Part shown: positions 7,937 through 15,665 of the stretch, in pieces
Position numbering within the stretch: position 1 is the first letter of the stretch
How the letters are laid out: each line of letters opens with the position of its first letter
Origin: Paractinoplanes pyxinae
GTDB taxonomy: Bacteria > Actinomycetota > Actinomycetes > Mycobacteriales > Micromonosporaceae
Direction: 5' to 3'
DNA length: 64,000 bases
NCBI RefSeq assembly: GCF_026626335.1
Contig: NZ_JAPNTZ010000011.1
Coordinates: 62,001 to 126,000 of the forward strand
Translations under genes and position numbers: made by a program
The notes under the pieces: generated by a model
The model's database searches: none
Seen by the model: only the letters and a program-made list of their open reading frames with translations
Told to the model about the DNA's origin: nothing

Positions 7937-7979
7937 GTCAACTTACGTTGACGCTGCCCGATCGTCAACCCCGGTTGAC
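7937..7979 (-). promoter_or_regulatory. Two GTCAAC-N4-GTTGAC operators over the HTH/Clp-N promoter
   Basis: Perfect palindromes at 7937-7952 (GTCAACTTACGTTGAC) and 7964-7979 (GTCAACCCCGGTTGAC), centres 27 bp apart. On the minus strand they overlap a -35 TTGACG (7963-7968) and, after 17 bp, a -10 TAAGTT (7940-7945). Transcription would start at about the ATG at 7933, giving a leaderless mRNA. A protein bound to either site would block RNA polymerase. Confidence 0.75.
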
Positions 7980-7990
7980 ACCGAGGGCAT

Positions 7991-8022
7991 AAAGAAGGCC
8001 GACCCACCGGGTCGGCCTTTCT
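7991..8022 (-). terminator. Terminator hairpin after the DUF3072 gene
   Basis: AAAGAAGGCCGACCC pairs with GGGTCGGCCTTTCTTT with a single bulge and a short loop. It runs into the stop codon of the DUF3072 gene and is T-flanked on the minus strand. It separates that gene from the HTH/Clp-N promoter. Confidence 0.8.
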
Positions 8023-8217
8023 TTACCGGCCGCGGCCGGTCTCTTCCTGCAGTTCGTCGATCTTCTGTGACGCCTCGGCCTTGGTCAGGCCGTCCGGCAC
8101 TTCCTCGTTCGCCTCGCCGGCCAGGGTGTGCAGGTAGCTCTCCTGGGCGCCGGTGGCCGGCTCGTCGCCGGTGGTCCAGTCCGACGGGTCCTTCTCGGCG
8201 TTCGACTGGTCAGTCAT
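8023..8217 (-). CDS. DUF3072 domain protein
   Basis: 64 residues, matching the whole DUF3072 family: QESYLHTLAGEANEEVP followed by LTKAEASQKIDELQEETGR at the C-terminus. These small acidic proteins are common in actinobacteria and proteobacteria; the C-terminal helix resembles SAP- or Rho-N-like DNA-associated helices, but no function is established. The gene stands alone with its own terminator and a GAGAGG ribosome site before the ATG. Confidence 0.85.
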   Translation of the reverse strand: MTDQSNAEKDPSDWTTGDEPATGAQESYLHTLAGEANEEVPDGLTKAEASQKIDELQEETGRGR

Positions 8218-8249
8218 GACGGCATCCTCTCGTTCGAACGCCTGTTCCC

Positions 8250-9020
8250 TTACCCGCCGTAGGTCAACTCCATGCCGATGATGTCGTTGTAAGCCACACT
8301 CAACTCGACCGGGCGATGCACCGGCGCGGTCACGGCGAACGGCGCGCCCTGCGGGTCAAGCATCTCGACGTAGCTGCCCAGCCCCATCTCGACCGGCCCG
8401 GCGACGACCCGGCCGCCCAGCCCGGCGCACCGGTCGATCGTCTCGGACGTGTCGGCCACCTGGAACGACGGCTGCCAGCGGACGTCGTAGCGGCCGGTGA
8501 TCAGACCGGCCACCGAGTCGTGGGCCTCGCTCAGCCATTCGCGGCTGCCGAACTCGTCGGTCAGCGTCCAGCCGAAGACCGAACCGTAGAAGCCGGTGGC
8601 GGCGGTGATGTCGTTGGTGAGCAGGTCGGACCACTCCATGGTGCCCGGCTCGCCGCGCACCTGGGCGCCGGAGAACCCGGCCGCCTGCCACAGGCCGAAG
8701 ACCGCGCCGGCGGTGTCGGACACGATCGCGGTGCAGGCCCCGTGCCTCTCCTCGGGCCAGGTCAGCTGCCGTCCGCCGGCCTGGGTGACCCGCTCGGCGG
8801 TCATCGCGAGGTCGGGCGCGGCCAGGTAGGTGAGCCACCCCGGCGCGAGTTCGGGCCGCGTCCGGCTGATGCCGGCCACGGCCTGCCCGTTCAGTAGGAA
8901 TCGATCGCCCTCGACCTGCCAGCCGAAGAGCCCGGCGTAGAAACCGGCCGTGTCGTCCCGGTCCGAAGTCGTCAGCTCCACCCAGCAGGGAGTCGACGGC
9001 GCAAAGCCCCTGATCCGCAT
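8250..9020 (-). CDS. VOC (glyoxalase/bleomycin-resistance fold) family protein
   Basis: 256 residues from ATG 9020, preceded by GGAG; four further upstream codons are possible. Two tandem vicinal-oxygen-chelate modules are visible: PCWVELTTSDRDDTAGFYAGLFGW (12-35) and the matching MEWSDLLTNDITAATGFYGSVFGW in the second half, each ending in a DPxGAxFAV/ DTAGAVFGLW strand. Tandem VOC proteins like this are widespread in actinobacteria, often annotated as glyoxalase-like; substrates are mostly unknown. The classic metal-binding His/Glu set is not obvious, so the enzymatic role is uncertain. Confidence 0.85.
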   Translation of the reverse strand: MRIRGFAPSTPCWVELTTSDRDDTAGFYAGLFGWQVEGDRFLLNGQAVAGISRTRPELAPGWLTYLAAPDLAMTAERVTQAGGRQLTWPEERHGACTAIVSDTAGAVFGLWQAAGFSGAQVRGEPGTMEWSDLLTNDITAATGFYGSVFGWTLTDEFGSREWLSEAHDSVAGLITGRYDVRWQPSFQVADTSETIDRCAGLGGRVVAGPVEMGLGSYVEMLDPQGAPFAVTAPVHRPVELSVAYNDIIGMELTYGG

Positions 9021-9227
9021 ATACCACTCCAACGTGGACGTCCCCGAATGGCGATGACTCTACGGCAATCTATACGCGCCGTCACTACCTGGGGGTTCAA
9101 TGTCCGCTTTGGAGGAGCTTTTCGCTACCTAAAGTGACTGCCTGTAGGTTGGGTGTCACGCGAGAGTTAACGGTTCAAGTTCTTGTCTGTCGCACGTGCG
9201 TTCTGGGAGCGCACCCACTCACTGCGG

Positions 9228-11381
9228 TCAATCAGTTGTCGTGTGGGGGATGAGCATTTCGAACCACACGGTGGTGCCGCGCACCGTCGGATCGGTGCCC
9301 CAGGAGTCGCTCAGCTCCTCGATCAGGCCGAGCCCGCGGCCGCGGCTGCTCATCGTGTCGGCGTGGGCCCGGATCACCGTGCCCCGGGTGCCCTCGTCGG
9401 CCACCGAGACCAGCAGCCGCTCGACGTTCAGGTCGATGTGGACCCGCGCCGGCGTGCCCGCGTGCAGCAGCGCGTTGGTGGTCAGCTCGCTCGTGCACAG
9501 GATCGACGCGCCGATCACCGGCTCGGGCACCGACCACTCCCGCAGGCGGGTGGTCATCCATTGCCGTACGCGGCTCGGCCCGGTCGGTTCGGCCGGCACC
9601 ACCATCGTGTCCGACCGGCTCATCGCCACCGCGTGCTCCACCGCGAGCACGGCCACGTCGTCGTCGGTCGAACCGGCCACCGCCGACGTGGCCAGCGCGC
9701 ACAGGTTGCGCGGGTCGCCGCTGGCCGCCCCCGCGGCCGCCGCCACCAGGGCGTCCAGGCCCTCGGTGAGCGCGTGCCCGCGGCGTTCGACCACGCCGTC
9801 GCTGAACATCAGGATCGTGTCGCCCGGCTCGAGCCGCACCTGACCGGTCTGCCAGCGCCCGCCCAGCCCCAGCGGAGCGCCCGGCGGCACCTTGATGAGC
9901 TCGGCCGTCGGCGGCTCGCCGCCCTGACCGGACCGGCGCAGGACCGGCGGCGGGTGGCCCGCGCTGGCCATGGTGATCGTGCCGTCCGACGGGTCGAGCA
10001 CGCCATACACCACGGTCACGAAGATCTCTTCGTTGCGGGACTCGGCCCCCAGCGAGCCGACCAGCCGGTCGAGCCCGGCCAGCACGCTCGGCGGCGCCGG
10101 ATCGGTCAGCGCCATCGCCCGCAGCGCCGCCCGCACCTGGCCCATCACCGCCGCCGCGCGCACGTCGTGCCCGGCCACGTCGCCCAGCACCATGGCCAGC
10201 CGCCCGTCGAGCAGCCGGAAGGCGTCGTAGAAGTCACCACCGGCGGCGTTGCCGTCGACACCCACGTCGTAGCGGGCGCCGATGCGGAACGTTTCCAGCT
10301 CCGGAAGGTGTTCGGGCAGCATGCTGCGCTGCAGAAGCTGGGCCGTGCCGTGCTGCGCCTCGAACCGGCGGGCCCGCTCGGCGGCCTGCGCGACCAGCTG
10401 GGCGGCCGCGTCGAGCAACGCCCGCTCGGCGGGCAGCCAGCGGTGCGCCTCGCGGTAACCGATCGTCAGCGCCCCGGTCAGCAGCGGAGTGCGCAGCGGC
10501 AGCACGGCCAGAGCCCGGATGCGGCGCTCGTGCCGGTCGGAGGCCACCGGGCGCAGCGGCTCACCGTCGGACACGAACATGGCCTCGCCCGACTGGGCGG
10601 CCGCCACGATCGGCGCCTTCGGGTCGTTGGGCAGCCTCTTCCACACCGGGGGGAGGCGCTCGTCGGCCTCGTCCAGCATCTCGCCCCGGATGCGGCGCAC
10701 CGCCCGGTAGGCGCCCCCGTCGTCGACCGCGAAGGCACAGTGGTCGACGTCGAACGAGGTCATCGCGTAGCCGAGCACGACCCGGGCCACGTCGTCGACG
10801 GTGAGCGCGCCGGCCAGCCGCGAGGTGAGGTCGCCCAGGTTCTGCAGACGGCGGGTCACCTGAGTCGTCTCGGCGGCCACGGTGAGCACGCCGGTGACCT
10901 TGCCCCGCAGGTCGCGCACCACCGAGTGGCCGCGGGTGAAGAACGCCTGCTCGGGCCGGCCGTGCGAGTTGCGGACGACGGTCAGCTGGGTCTCGGCCTC
11001 GAGCACGGGCCGGCCGCTGCGGTAGACCTCTTCGACTACGCCGCCGAAGCCGCGCGGCTCCCACAGGTCGCCGAACACCTCGGCCGCGGGCTGGCCCAGG
11101 GCGGCCGGGTGCAGGGTGCCGATGAGATCGGCGTACGCGTCGTTGTAGATCAGCACGAAGCCGTCACCATGGCTGTAGGCCATCGGCATGGGCGACGAGA
11201 GCACCAGCTCGACCGTCGCCGAGACGGCCGGATCCCAGTGGTCGCGCGGGCCGAGCTCGGTGTCGCTCCAGTCGCGGCCGTGCACGAGATCGGCACAGCT
11301 GGGGCGGCCCTGCGGGGCGGCCGCGGCCTGCGCAGGCAAAGCGGGCATCACTGAGGGGCTCACCCCACCCGTCCCGGCCAT
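9228..11381 (-). CDS. PAS-GAF-SpoIIE phosphatase with C-terminal anti-sigma-type HATPase domain
   Basis: 717 residues from ATG 11381 (GAGGG just upstream). Order: a PAS-like domain (about 50-170; GFVLIYNDAYADLIG), a GAF domain (about 185-340), a PP2C/SpoIIE phosphatase (about 365-570; AAGGDFYDAF, VLGDVAGHD and MFSDGVVERRG carry the metal-binding Asp residues), and a histidine-kinase-like ATPase (about 590-715; ELTTNALLHAG N-box, GRGLGLIEEL). Such proteins control partner-switching pathways: the phosphatase reactivates an anti-sigma antagonist and the RsbW-like domain may bind or phosphorylate one. It is unusual in having both opposing activities. No antagonist gene is adjacent, so partners must lie elsewhere. 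Confidence 0.9.
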   Translation of the reverse strand: MAGTGGVSPSVMPALPAQAAAAPQGRPSCADLVHGRDWSDTELGPRDHWDPAVSATVELVLSSPMPMAYSHGDGFVLIYNDAYADLIGTLHPAALGQPAAEVFGDLWEPRGFGGVVEEVYRSGRPVLEAETQLTVVRNSHGRPEQAFFTRGHSVVRDLRGKVTGVLTVAAETTQVTRRLQNLGDLTSRLAGALTVDDVARVVLGYAMTSFDVDHCAFAVDDGGAYRAVRRIRGEMLDEADERLPPVWKRLPNDPKAPIVAAAQSGEAMFVSDGEPLRPVASDRHERRIRALAVLPLRTPLLTGALTIGYREAHRWLPAERALLDAAAQLVAQAAERARRFEAQHGTAQLLQRSMLPEHLPELETFRIGARYDVGVDGNAAGGDFYDAFRLLDGRLAMVLGDVAGHDVRAAAVMGQVRAALRAMALTDPAPPSVLAGLDRLVGSLGAESRNEEIFVTVVYGVLDPSDGTITMASAGHPPPVLRRSGQGGEPPTAELIKVPPGAPLGLGGRWQTGQVRLEPGDTILMFSDGVVERRGHALTEGLDALVAAAAGAASGDPRNLCALATSAVAGSTDDDVAVLAVEHAVAMSRSDTMVVPAEPTGPSRVRQWMTTRLREWSVPEPVIGASILCTSELTTNALLHAGTPARVHIDLNVERLLVSVADEGTRGTVIRAHADTMSSRGRGLGLIEELSDSWGTDPTVRGTTVWFEMLIPHTTTD

Positions 11382-11560
11382 GCCCTCAGAGTAGCCCGAC
11401 TCGGCCATTCGGACGATGTCGCACCGACCGACCGTCCGATTCTTGACGGTACGACCCTCTGATCCCACTCGTCGGTGCTCAGTGAGCTATCACTCTTAGT
11501 AGCCTGCGCCGGCATGTTTGACCTGGCGTGACGCCGCCATCGTCACTTAGAGTGCTGCCC

Positions 11561-11878
11561 GTGTCCGAGGATCAACTGCTTTCCCCCGTACGACACCCGC
11601 GTATCCCGGCGCAGCGGGGCGCGCTGATCGACCTCTCAGTCACGCCACCGCCGGCGCCGAGGCGACCGGTGACCCGCGGTCGCCTCGCGGCCCTCGCCGT
11701 AGTCGTCTTCCTGGCTGGGGCCGGCGGCTACACCGCGTTGCGTCCCGTTCTGCCGTCTTTCGCACCTGTCGTTCCCGACCCGCCATCGGCCGACGTCACT
11801 CCCTCGCCCGAATTCGCGCGCCCCGGCGTGCCCCCGGCCGCCGCCGATCCCGTACGGACGAAGCCTGCCTCTTTCTGA
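11561..11878 (+). CDS. Small Pro-rich single-pass membrane protein
   Basis: 105 residues from GTG 11561 (another in-frame GTG at 11528 would add 11). A basic N-terminal part with several prolines is followed by one hydrophobic segment (LAALAVVVFLAGAGGYTAL) and a Pro/Ala-rich tail likely to be outside the cell. No family is recognised. It is divergent from the SpoIIE-type gene; the 180-bp gap holds no clear promoter to my reading. Coding potential is supported by codon-position GC bias and the membrane segment only. Confidence 0.55.
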   Translation: MSEDQLLSPVRHPRIPAQRGALIDLSVTPPPAPRRPVTRGRLAALAVVVFLAGAGGYTALRPVLPSFAPVVPDPPSADVTPSPEFARPGVPPAAADPVRTKPASF

Positions 11879-12044
11879 CGGCGCCCCGGTGCGTGGCGCG
11901 GCGCTCTGACCCGCGAGACGAACTGTCTGGTCTTGGCCGGAGCCGTACGTCGGGCGGCGCGGTCCCGCACCGATCGGCCGGAGCGGTCGTTCCTCTCTCG
12001 GACCGGCAGGTAGCCGGCCCTGGATCGAGGCAGGGGAGCGCACG

Positions 12045-12908
12045 ATGACCGGGGACGGGCTGAGCCGGGGCCTCAGCGACATGTGGCGGTCGGTGGTGCT
12101 GGTCGTGCCGGCCGCGCTGGCCTTCGTGGCCATCCTGCTGATCGGCTGGCTCGTCGCGCGTCTGCTACGCGTGGCCGTGGCCCGCGTCCTGCACCGGGCC
12201 GGCCTCGATCGGGTGGTGGATCGGCCGCTGTTCGCCTCCCTGCGGACGACACCGAGCGAGCTCTGCGGCAAGCTCACCTTCTACGGCGTGCTGCTGTTCG
12301 CCGCCCAGCTGGCCTTCGGCCTGTGGGGCCCGAACCCGGTCAGCGCTCTGCTCACCGACGTGATCGCCTGGCTGCCGCGGCTGCTGGTGGCGATAGTCCT
12401 GGTGGTCGTGGCGGCCACCATCGCCCGGGCCGCCGCCGACCTGATCGAAGGCGCGCTGGGCGGCCTGCCTTACGGCCGCTTCCTGGCCCGGGCGGCGTCG
12501 GTCGTGATCGTGACGCTGGGCGTGATCGCCGCCCTCGACCAGGTGCAGGTGGCCACCGCCATCACCCGCCCCGTGCTGATCGCCGTGCTGGCCGCGGTGG
12601 CCGGCGTGGTGATCGTCGGAGTGGGTGGCGGCCTGATCCGCCCGATGCAGTCACGCTGGGAAACGTGGCTGACCCGCGCCGCCGCCGAGTCCACCACCAT
12701 CCGCGAACACGTGGCCGCCCGCGCCCACGCCGACGAGACCCAGGTCATCCCGCCACCCCGCCACGTCCACACCTCCGACGAAACGGTCGCGGTGATGTCG
12801 ACAGCCGACGGCACGACAACCGCCACCCCCGGCCCCAACGGCACCATGGTGATCGGCACTCCCGACGACGCCGAAAGCACCCAGGTGATCCGCTCCACCC
12901 CGGAGTGA
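12045..12908 (+). CDS. Membrane protein with conserved TM-helix (MscS-like) repeats and TQVI-tailed cytosolic end
   Basis: 287 residues. Four to five hydrophobic segments occur between about 18 and 205, including the conserved TM-helix motif seen in small MscS-type channels (LLIGWLVARLLRVAVARVLHRAGLD and LLVAIVLVVVAATIARAAADLIEGAL). It lacks the MscS beta domain, so it is a channel-like membrane protein of unknown role. The last 60 residues are disordered and carry Thr232 in DETQVIPP and Thr279 in ESTQVIRS, both acidic-T-Q-V-I. These resemble sites of actinobacterial Ser/Thr kinases. A GGGGAG ribosome site precedes the ATG. Confidence 0.8.
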   Translation: MTGDGLSRGLSDMWRSVVLVVPAALAFVAILLIGWLVARLLRVAVARVLHRAGLDRVVDRPLFASLRTTPSELCGKLTFYGVLLFAAQLAFGLWGPNPVSALLTDVIAWLPRLLVAIVLVVVAATIARAAADLIEGALGGLPYGRFLARAASVVIVTLGVIAALDQVQVATAITRPVLIAVLAAVAGVVIVGVGGGLIRPMQSRWETWLTRAAAESTTIREHVAARAHADETQVIPPPRHVHTSDETVAVMSTADGTTTATPGPNGTMVIGTPDDAESTQVIRSTPE

Positions 12909-12956
12909 CGGCTCGACTCCGGGAGGCCGCCGGCTGCCGCGTGTGGACACAAGAAA

Positions 12957-12985
12957 AGGCACGGAGCTCTAAGCGCTCCCTGCCT
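12957..12985 (+). terminator. Possible terminator hairpin
   Basis: AGGCACGGAGC (12957-12967) pairs with GCTCCCTGCCT (12975-12985) with one mismatch and a 7-nt loop. There is no T tract, so termination is uncertain. It lies between the membrane protein gene and the RAE. Confidence 0.4.
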
Positions 12986-13008
12986 ACTTCAACCTATAGC
13001 GCTACACA

Positions 13009-13025
13009 GGACTTGCGGCAAGGGC
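13009..13025 (+). promoter_or_regulatory. Rifamycin-associated element (RAE) upstream of the monooxygenase
   Basis: GGACTTGCGGCAAGGGC contains the core inverted repeat CTTGC-G-GCAAG (13012-13022). From memory this matches the core of the RAE, a 19-bp inverted repeat reported upstream of rifamycin-inactivating genes in actinomycetes and needed for their rifamycin induction. It sits about 72 bp before the ATG of the rifamycin monooxygenase. The match of element and gene type supports both calls. Confidence 0.8.
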
Positions 13026-13096
13026 GGCGGCGGGGCGCAGACTGGGCCGGTCGACGCCCTGAGCTGGGCGCCGGCGGGCTGGGGGAGCGGGGACTC

Positions 13097-14491
13097 ATGT
13101 TTGACGTGATCATTGCCGGCGGTGGGCCCACGGGCATGATGCTGGCGGCCGAGCTGCGGCTTCACGACGTACGCGTCATGGTGCTGGAGAAGGATGAGAC
13201 GCCGCCGCCGTTTGTGCGGTCGCTCGGGCTGCACGCGCGCAGCGTCGAGATCATGGACATGCGGGGGCTGCTGGAGCGCTTCCTCGAGAACGGCCGCACG
13301 CACCCGGTGGGCGGGTTCTTCGCCGGCATCGAGAAGCCCGCGCCCGCGCTGGACTCGGCTCACGCCTACGTTCTGGGCATTCCGCAGACGGTCACCGACC
13401 GGCTCCTGGCCGAGCACGCCGCCGAGGTGGGCGCCGAGATCCGGCGGGGTTGCGAGGTGAAGGCCTTCACCCAGGACGACTACGGCGTGACCGTCGAGAC
13501 CGGCCACGGCGAGGAGCGCGCCTCCTTCCTGGTCGGCTGCGACGGGGGCCGCAGCACCGTGCGCAAGCTGGCCGGCGTGGGCTTCCCGGGTGAGCCGGTC
13601 CGCGTCGAGACCTTGCTCGGCGAGATGGAGGTGACCGCGCCCCTCGATGAGGTTGTCGCCGCCACCGCTCGGGTCCGGGAAACCGAGAAGCGGTTCGGTG
13701 TCGGTCCGATCGGCGACGGCGTCTACCGCGTGGTCGTGCCGGCTGCCGACGTGGCCGAGGACAGGACCGTCCCGCCGACCTTGGACGACTTCCGGCAGCA
13801 GCTCAAGGCCGTGGCCGGCACCGACTTCGGGGTGCATTCGCCGCGCTGGCTGTCGCGGTTCGGGGACGCCAGCCGGCTGGCCGAGCGCTACCGCATCGGC
13901 CGGGTCTTCCTGGCCGGGGACGCCGCGCACGTGCACCCGCCGACCGGCGGCCAAGGGCTCAACCTGGGCCTTCAGGACGCGGTCAACCTGGGGTGGAAGC
14001 TCGCCGCCGAGATCGGGGGCTGGGCGCCGCTGGGTCTGCTCGACACGTACGAGGCGGAGCGCCGCCCGGTGGCCGACGACGTCCTGAACAACACCCGGGC
14101 TCAGATGGAGCTCATGAACACCGCGCCCGGCCCGCAGGCGGTGCGGCGGCTGCTGAGTGAGCTGATGGACTTCGAGGACGTGAACCGCCACCTGATCGAG
14201 AAGATCACCGGGCTCGGGATCCGCTACGACCTCGGCGAGGGTGATGACCGGATCGGGCGGCGGCAGAGAGACGTACCCCTGGGAAACGGTCGTCTCTATG
14301 AGCACCTGCGCGGCGGGCGCGGCCTGCTCGTGGGCCGCCGATCAACAACCGGGTACGAGGGTCGCGTCGACCAGGTCGGCGGGGAGCAGGACTACCTGCT
14401 CCGGCCGGACGGCCACATCGCCTGGGCCGGCGACCCGGACACTTTGGCCCACGCCCTGCGCCGCTGGTTCGGTGAAGGAGCGGAGAAATGA
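13097..14491 (+). CDS. rox: Rifamycin (rifampin) monooxygenase
   Basis: 464 residues, a group A flavin monooxygenase. FAD motifs: GGGPTG (8-13), GCDGGRSTVRK (147-157) and LAGDAAHVHPPTGGQG (272-287). The protein closely follows the Nocardia and Streptomyces Rox/RIFMO sequences over its whole length, for example LEKDETPP..SLGLHARSVE, GVYRVVVPAADVAEDR and FGVHSPRWLSRFGDA. Rox hydroxylates the naphthyl ring of rifamycins, linearising and inactivating them, and confers resistance. The C-terminal region is about ten residues shorter than the Nocardia enzyme. Upstream lies an RAE, so rifamycin-induced expression is expected. A strong terminator follows, so it is a single-gene unit. Confidence 0.9.
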   Translation: MFDVIIAGGGPTGMMLAAELRLHDVRVMVLEKDETPPPFVRSLGLHARSVEIMDMRGLLERFLENGRTHPVGGFFAGIEKPAPALDSAHAYVLGIPQTVTDRLLAEHAAEVGAEIRRGCEVKAFTQDDYGVTVETGHGEERASFLVGCDGGRSTVRKLAGVGFPGEPVRVETLLGEMEVTAPLDEVVAATARVRETEKRFGVGPIGDGVYRVVVPAADVAEDRTVPPTLDDFRQQLKAVAGTDFGVHSPRWLSRFGDASRLAERYRIGRVFLAGDAAHVHPPTGGQGLNLGLQDAVNLGWKLAAEIGGWAPLGLLDTYEAERRPVADDVLNNTRAQMELMNTAPGPQAVRRLLSELMDFEDVNRHLIEKITGLGIRYDLGEGDDRIGRRQRDVPLGNGRLYEHLRGGRGLLVGRRSTTGYEGRVDQVGGEQDYLLRPDGHIAWAGDPDTLAHALRRWFGEGAEK

Positions 14492-14492
14492 G

Positions 14493-14523
14493 GAAGGCCG
14501 GCGCCACAGGGGCGCCGGCCTTC
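14493..14523 (+). terminator. Strong terminator after rox
   Basis: GAAGGCCGGCGCC (14493-14505) pairs perfectly with GGCGCCGGCCTTC (14511-14523) around a 5-nt loop. It begins two bases after the rox stop and also lies at the end of the convergent DUF6401-type gene. Confidence 0.85.
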
Positions 14524-14555
14524 GAATGAAAGGTCGTTCAGCTGGGGGACGTGCG

Positions 14556-14909
14556 TCAGGCGGGCTGGGGCAGCGTACGGGCGAGGGCGCACACGGCCAG
14601 CAGGCGGCGCAGCACCCAGTCGTTGGCCGACCAGTCGATCGCGGCGACCGGCGGGCGCCAGCCGTGCGTGAAGGCGGCGTCGCGCACACCCTCCGCGTAC
14701 GCGGCGAGCAGCACCGCGGTGAGCGGGCGGACGTCCGACGACAGGCTGTCGCGGATGCCCGCGGCGTGCTGGTCGACGAGGGCCATCAGGCCGGGGTTGG
14801 CGTCAGCCTCGACGAGGCCGGCACCGACGGTGTCGTGCAGCTCGGTCAGGCTGGCGAGAGCGGAACGGTGGGCAGCACGGGCGGCAGCGCCGCTGAACAG
14901 GCCATTCAT
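14556..14909 (-). CDS. DUF6401-like small protein
   Basis: 117 residues from ATG 14909 (MNGLFSGAAARAAHRSAL). The C-terminal AIDWSANDWVLRRLLAVCALA and the helical Ala-rich body recall DUF6401, small proteins found beside regulatory and natural-product genes in Micromonosporaceae. Nothing is known of their activity. Here it lies next to the rifamycin monooxygenase gene, in the opposite direction, with no biosynthetic cluster nearby. Confidence 0.7.
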   Translation of the reverse strand: MNGLFSGAAARAAHRSALASLTELHDTVGAGLVEADANPGLMALVDQHAAGIRDSLSSDVRPLTAVLLAAYAEGVRDAAFTHGWRPPVAAIDWSANDWVLRRLLAVCALARTLPQPA

Positions 14910-15000
14910 GAGAAGAAACGTTAAGGAGCCACGGGTAGCCAACGGTTCTTCGTGTGGGTGCAGCTCGGTTGAAGCTTCCGCGGCGGGGAAAGACACCGGC

Positions 15001-15384
15001 ATGGACGACACGACCGTGGAGGCGCTGGGCAAGCTCAGCTCGGCTCTGGAGACGACCGACCGGGCCCGCGGCCACCTGCTCTCGTTCCATCAGCTCACCG
15101 GCAAGGCCGACTTCGAGCTGGACGAGGCGGTGGCGCTGTTCCGCGAGGCCGGCCACGACGAGGTGGCCGACCGGATCCAGCAGGACCTGATCGGCCGCAA
15201 CGTCATCCCCGGGCACTGGACGTTCCAGATCATCGAGGAGTACGACGACACGTACTGGGAGTTCTTCCGCACTGTCGAGCGGGAGGCTCGCGACAAGCTG
15301 GCCGACGGCCGCCGGCACCTGCACGAGGCCCGGCTCAAGGAGGAGCGGCGCACCCACGGCAAGCCGGGGCACGAGGCGCGCTGA
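15001..15384 (+). CDS. Conserved hypothetical helical protein, 127 residues
   Basis: Begins MDDTTVEALGKLSSALETTDRARGHL at the ATG 15001. Predicted all-helical, strongly charged, with HWTFQIIEEYDDTYWEFFR in the middle and a basic C-terminal tail. I recall similar proteins in other actinomycetes but no assigned function. The 91 bp shared with the divergent DUF6401-like gene must hold both promoters. No signal or membrane segment is visible. Confidence 0.75.
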   Translation: MDDTTVEALGKLSSALETTDRARGHLLSFHQLTGKADFELDEAVALFREAGHDEVADRIQQDLIGRNVIPGHWTFQIIEEYDDTYWEFFRTVEREARDKLADGRRHLHEARLKEERRTHGKPGHEAR

Positions 15385-15391
15385 GGCGCCC

Positions 15392-15598
15392 CTACTCGGC
15401 CTTGGCCTGCGCCGGACGGCGGCGCTGGGCGTCGTCGGCGAGGATGATCGTGGCGACCACCATGGCCACGACAACGGCGAAGAGCCAGGAGGCGTCGTCG
15501 ATCAGATTCGCGGCCAGCGGGGCCTGGAAAGCGGCGAGCAGAAAGCCCACCCAGGCGAGTCGACGTTGACGATCGGTGAGGAAACCGGCAGAACGCAT
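15392..15598 (-). CDS. Small two-helix membrane protein
   Basis: 68 residues from ATG 15598. Two hydrophobic segments (AWVGFLLAAFQAPLAANLI and SWLFAVVVAMVVATIILAD) are followed by a short basic and acidic tail. No family is recognised. It ends eight bases from the convergent 127-residue gene and is divergent from the lipoprotein gene at 15666, so its promoter lies in the short 15599-15665 gap. Confidence 0.65.
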   Translation of the reverse strand: MRSAGFLTDRQRRLAWVGFLLAAFQAPLAANLIDDASWLFAVVVAMVVATIILADDAQRRRPAQAKAE

Positions 15599-15665
15599 TC
15601 GGACAGTCTGGCTCGCATCGGGCGGATCGCCGTCACCCGTTCGGCCGATTCTGCGTTGTCCGATA

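Noticed and set aside
9099..9131. Ten-codon plus-strand peptide MSALEELFAT with a GGGGG upstream
   Set aside because: No conservation can be judged and it lies in the VOC promoter region; too short to support.
9183..11354. Long plus-strand open frame of over 700 codons opposite the SpoIIE-type gene
   Set aside because: It is the antisense shadow of a clearly recognisable minus-strand gene; its composition (Arg, Gly, Ala runs) is typical of GC-rich shadows.
12083..13096. Long upstream extension of the rox frame
   Set aside because: The extension covers another gene in a different frame and has no domain; rox starts at the ATG 13097 with a full FAD motif.
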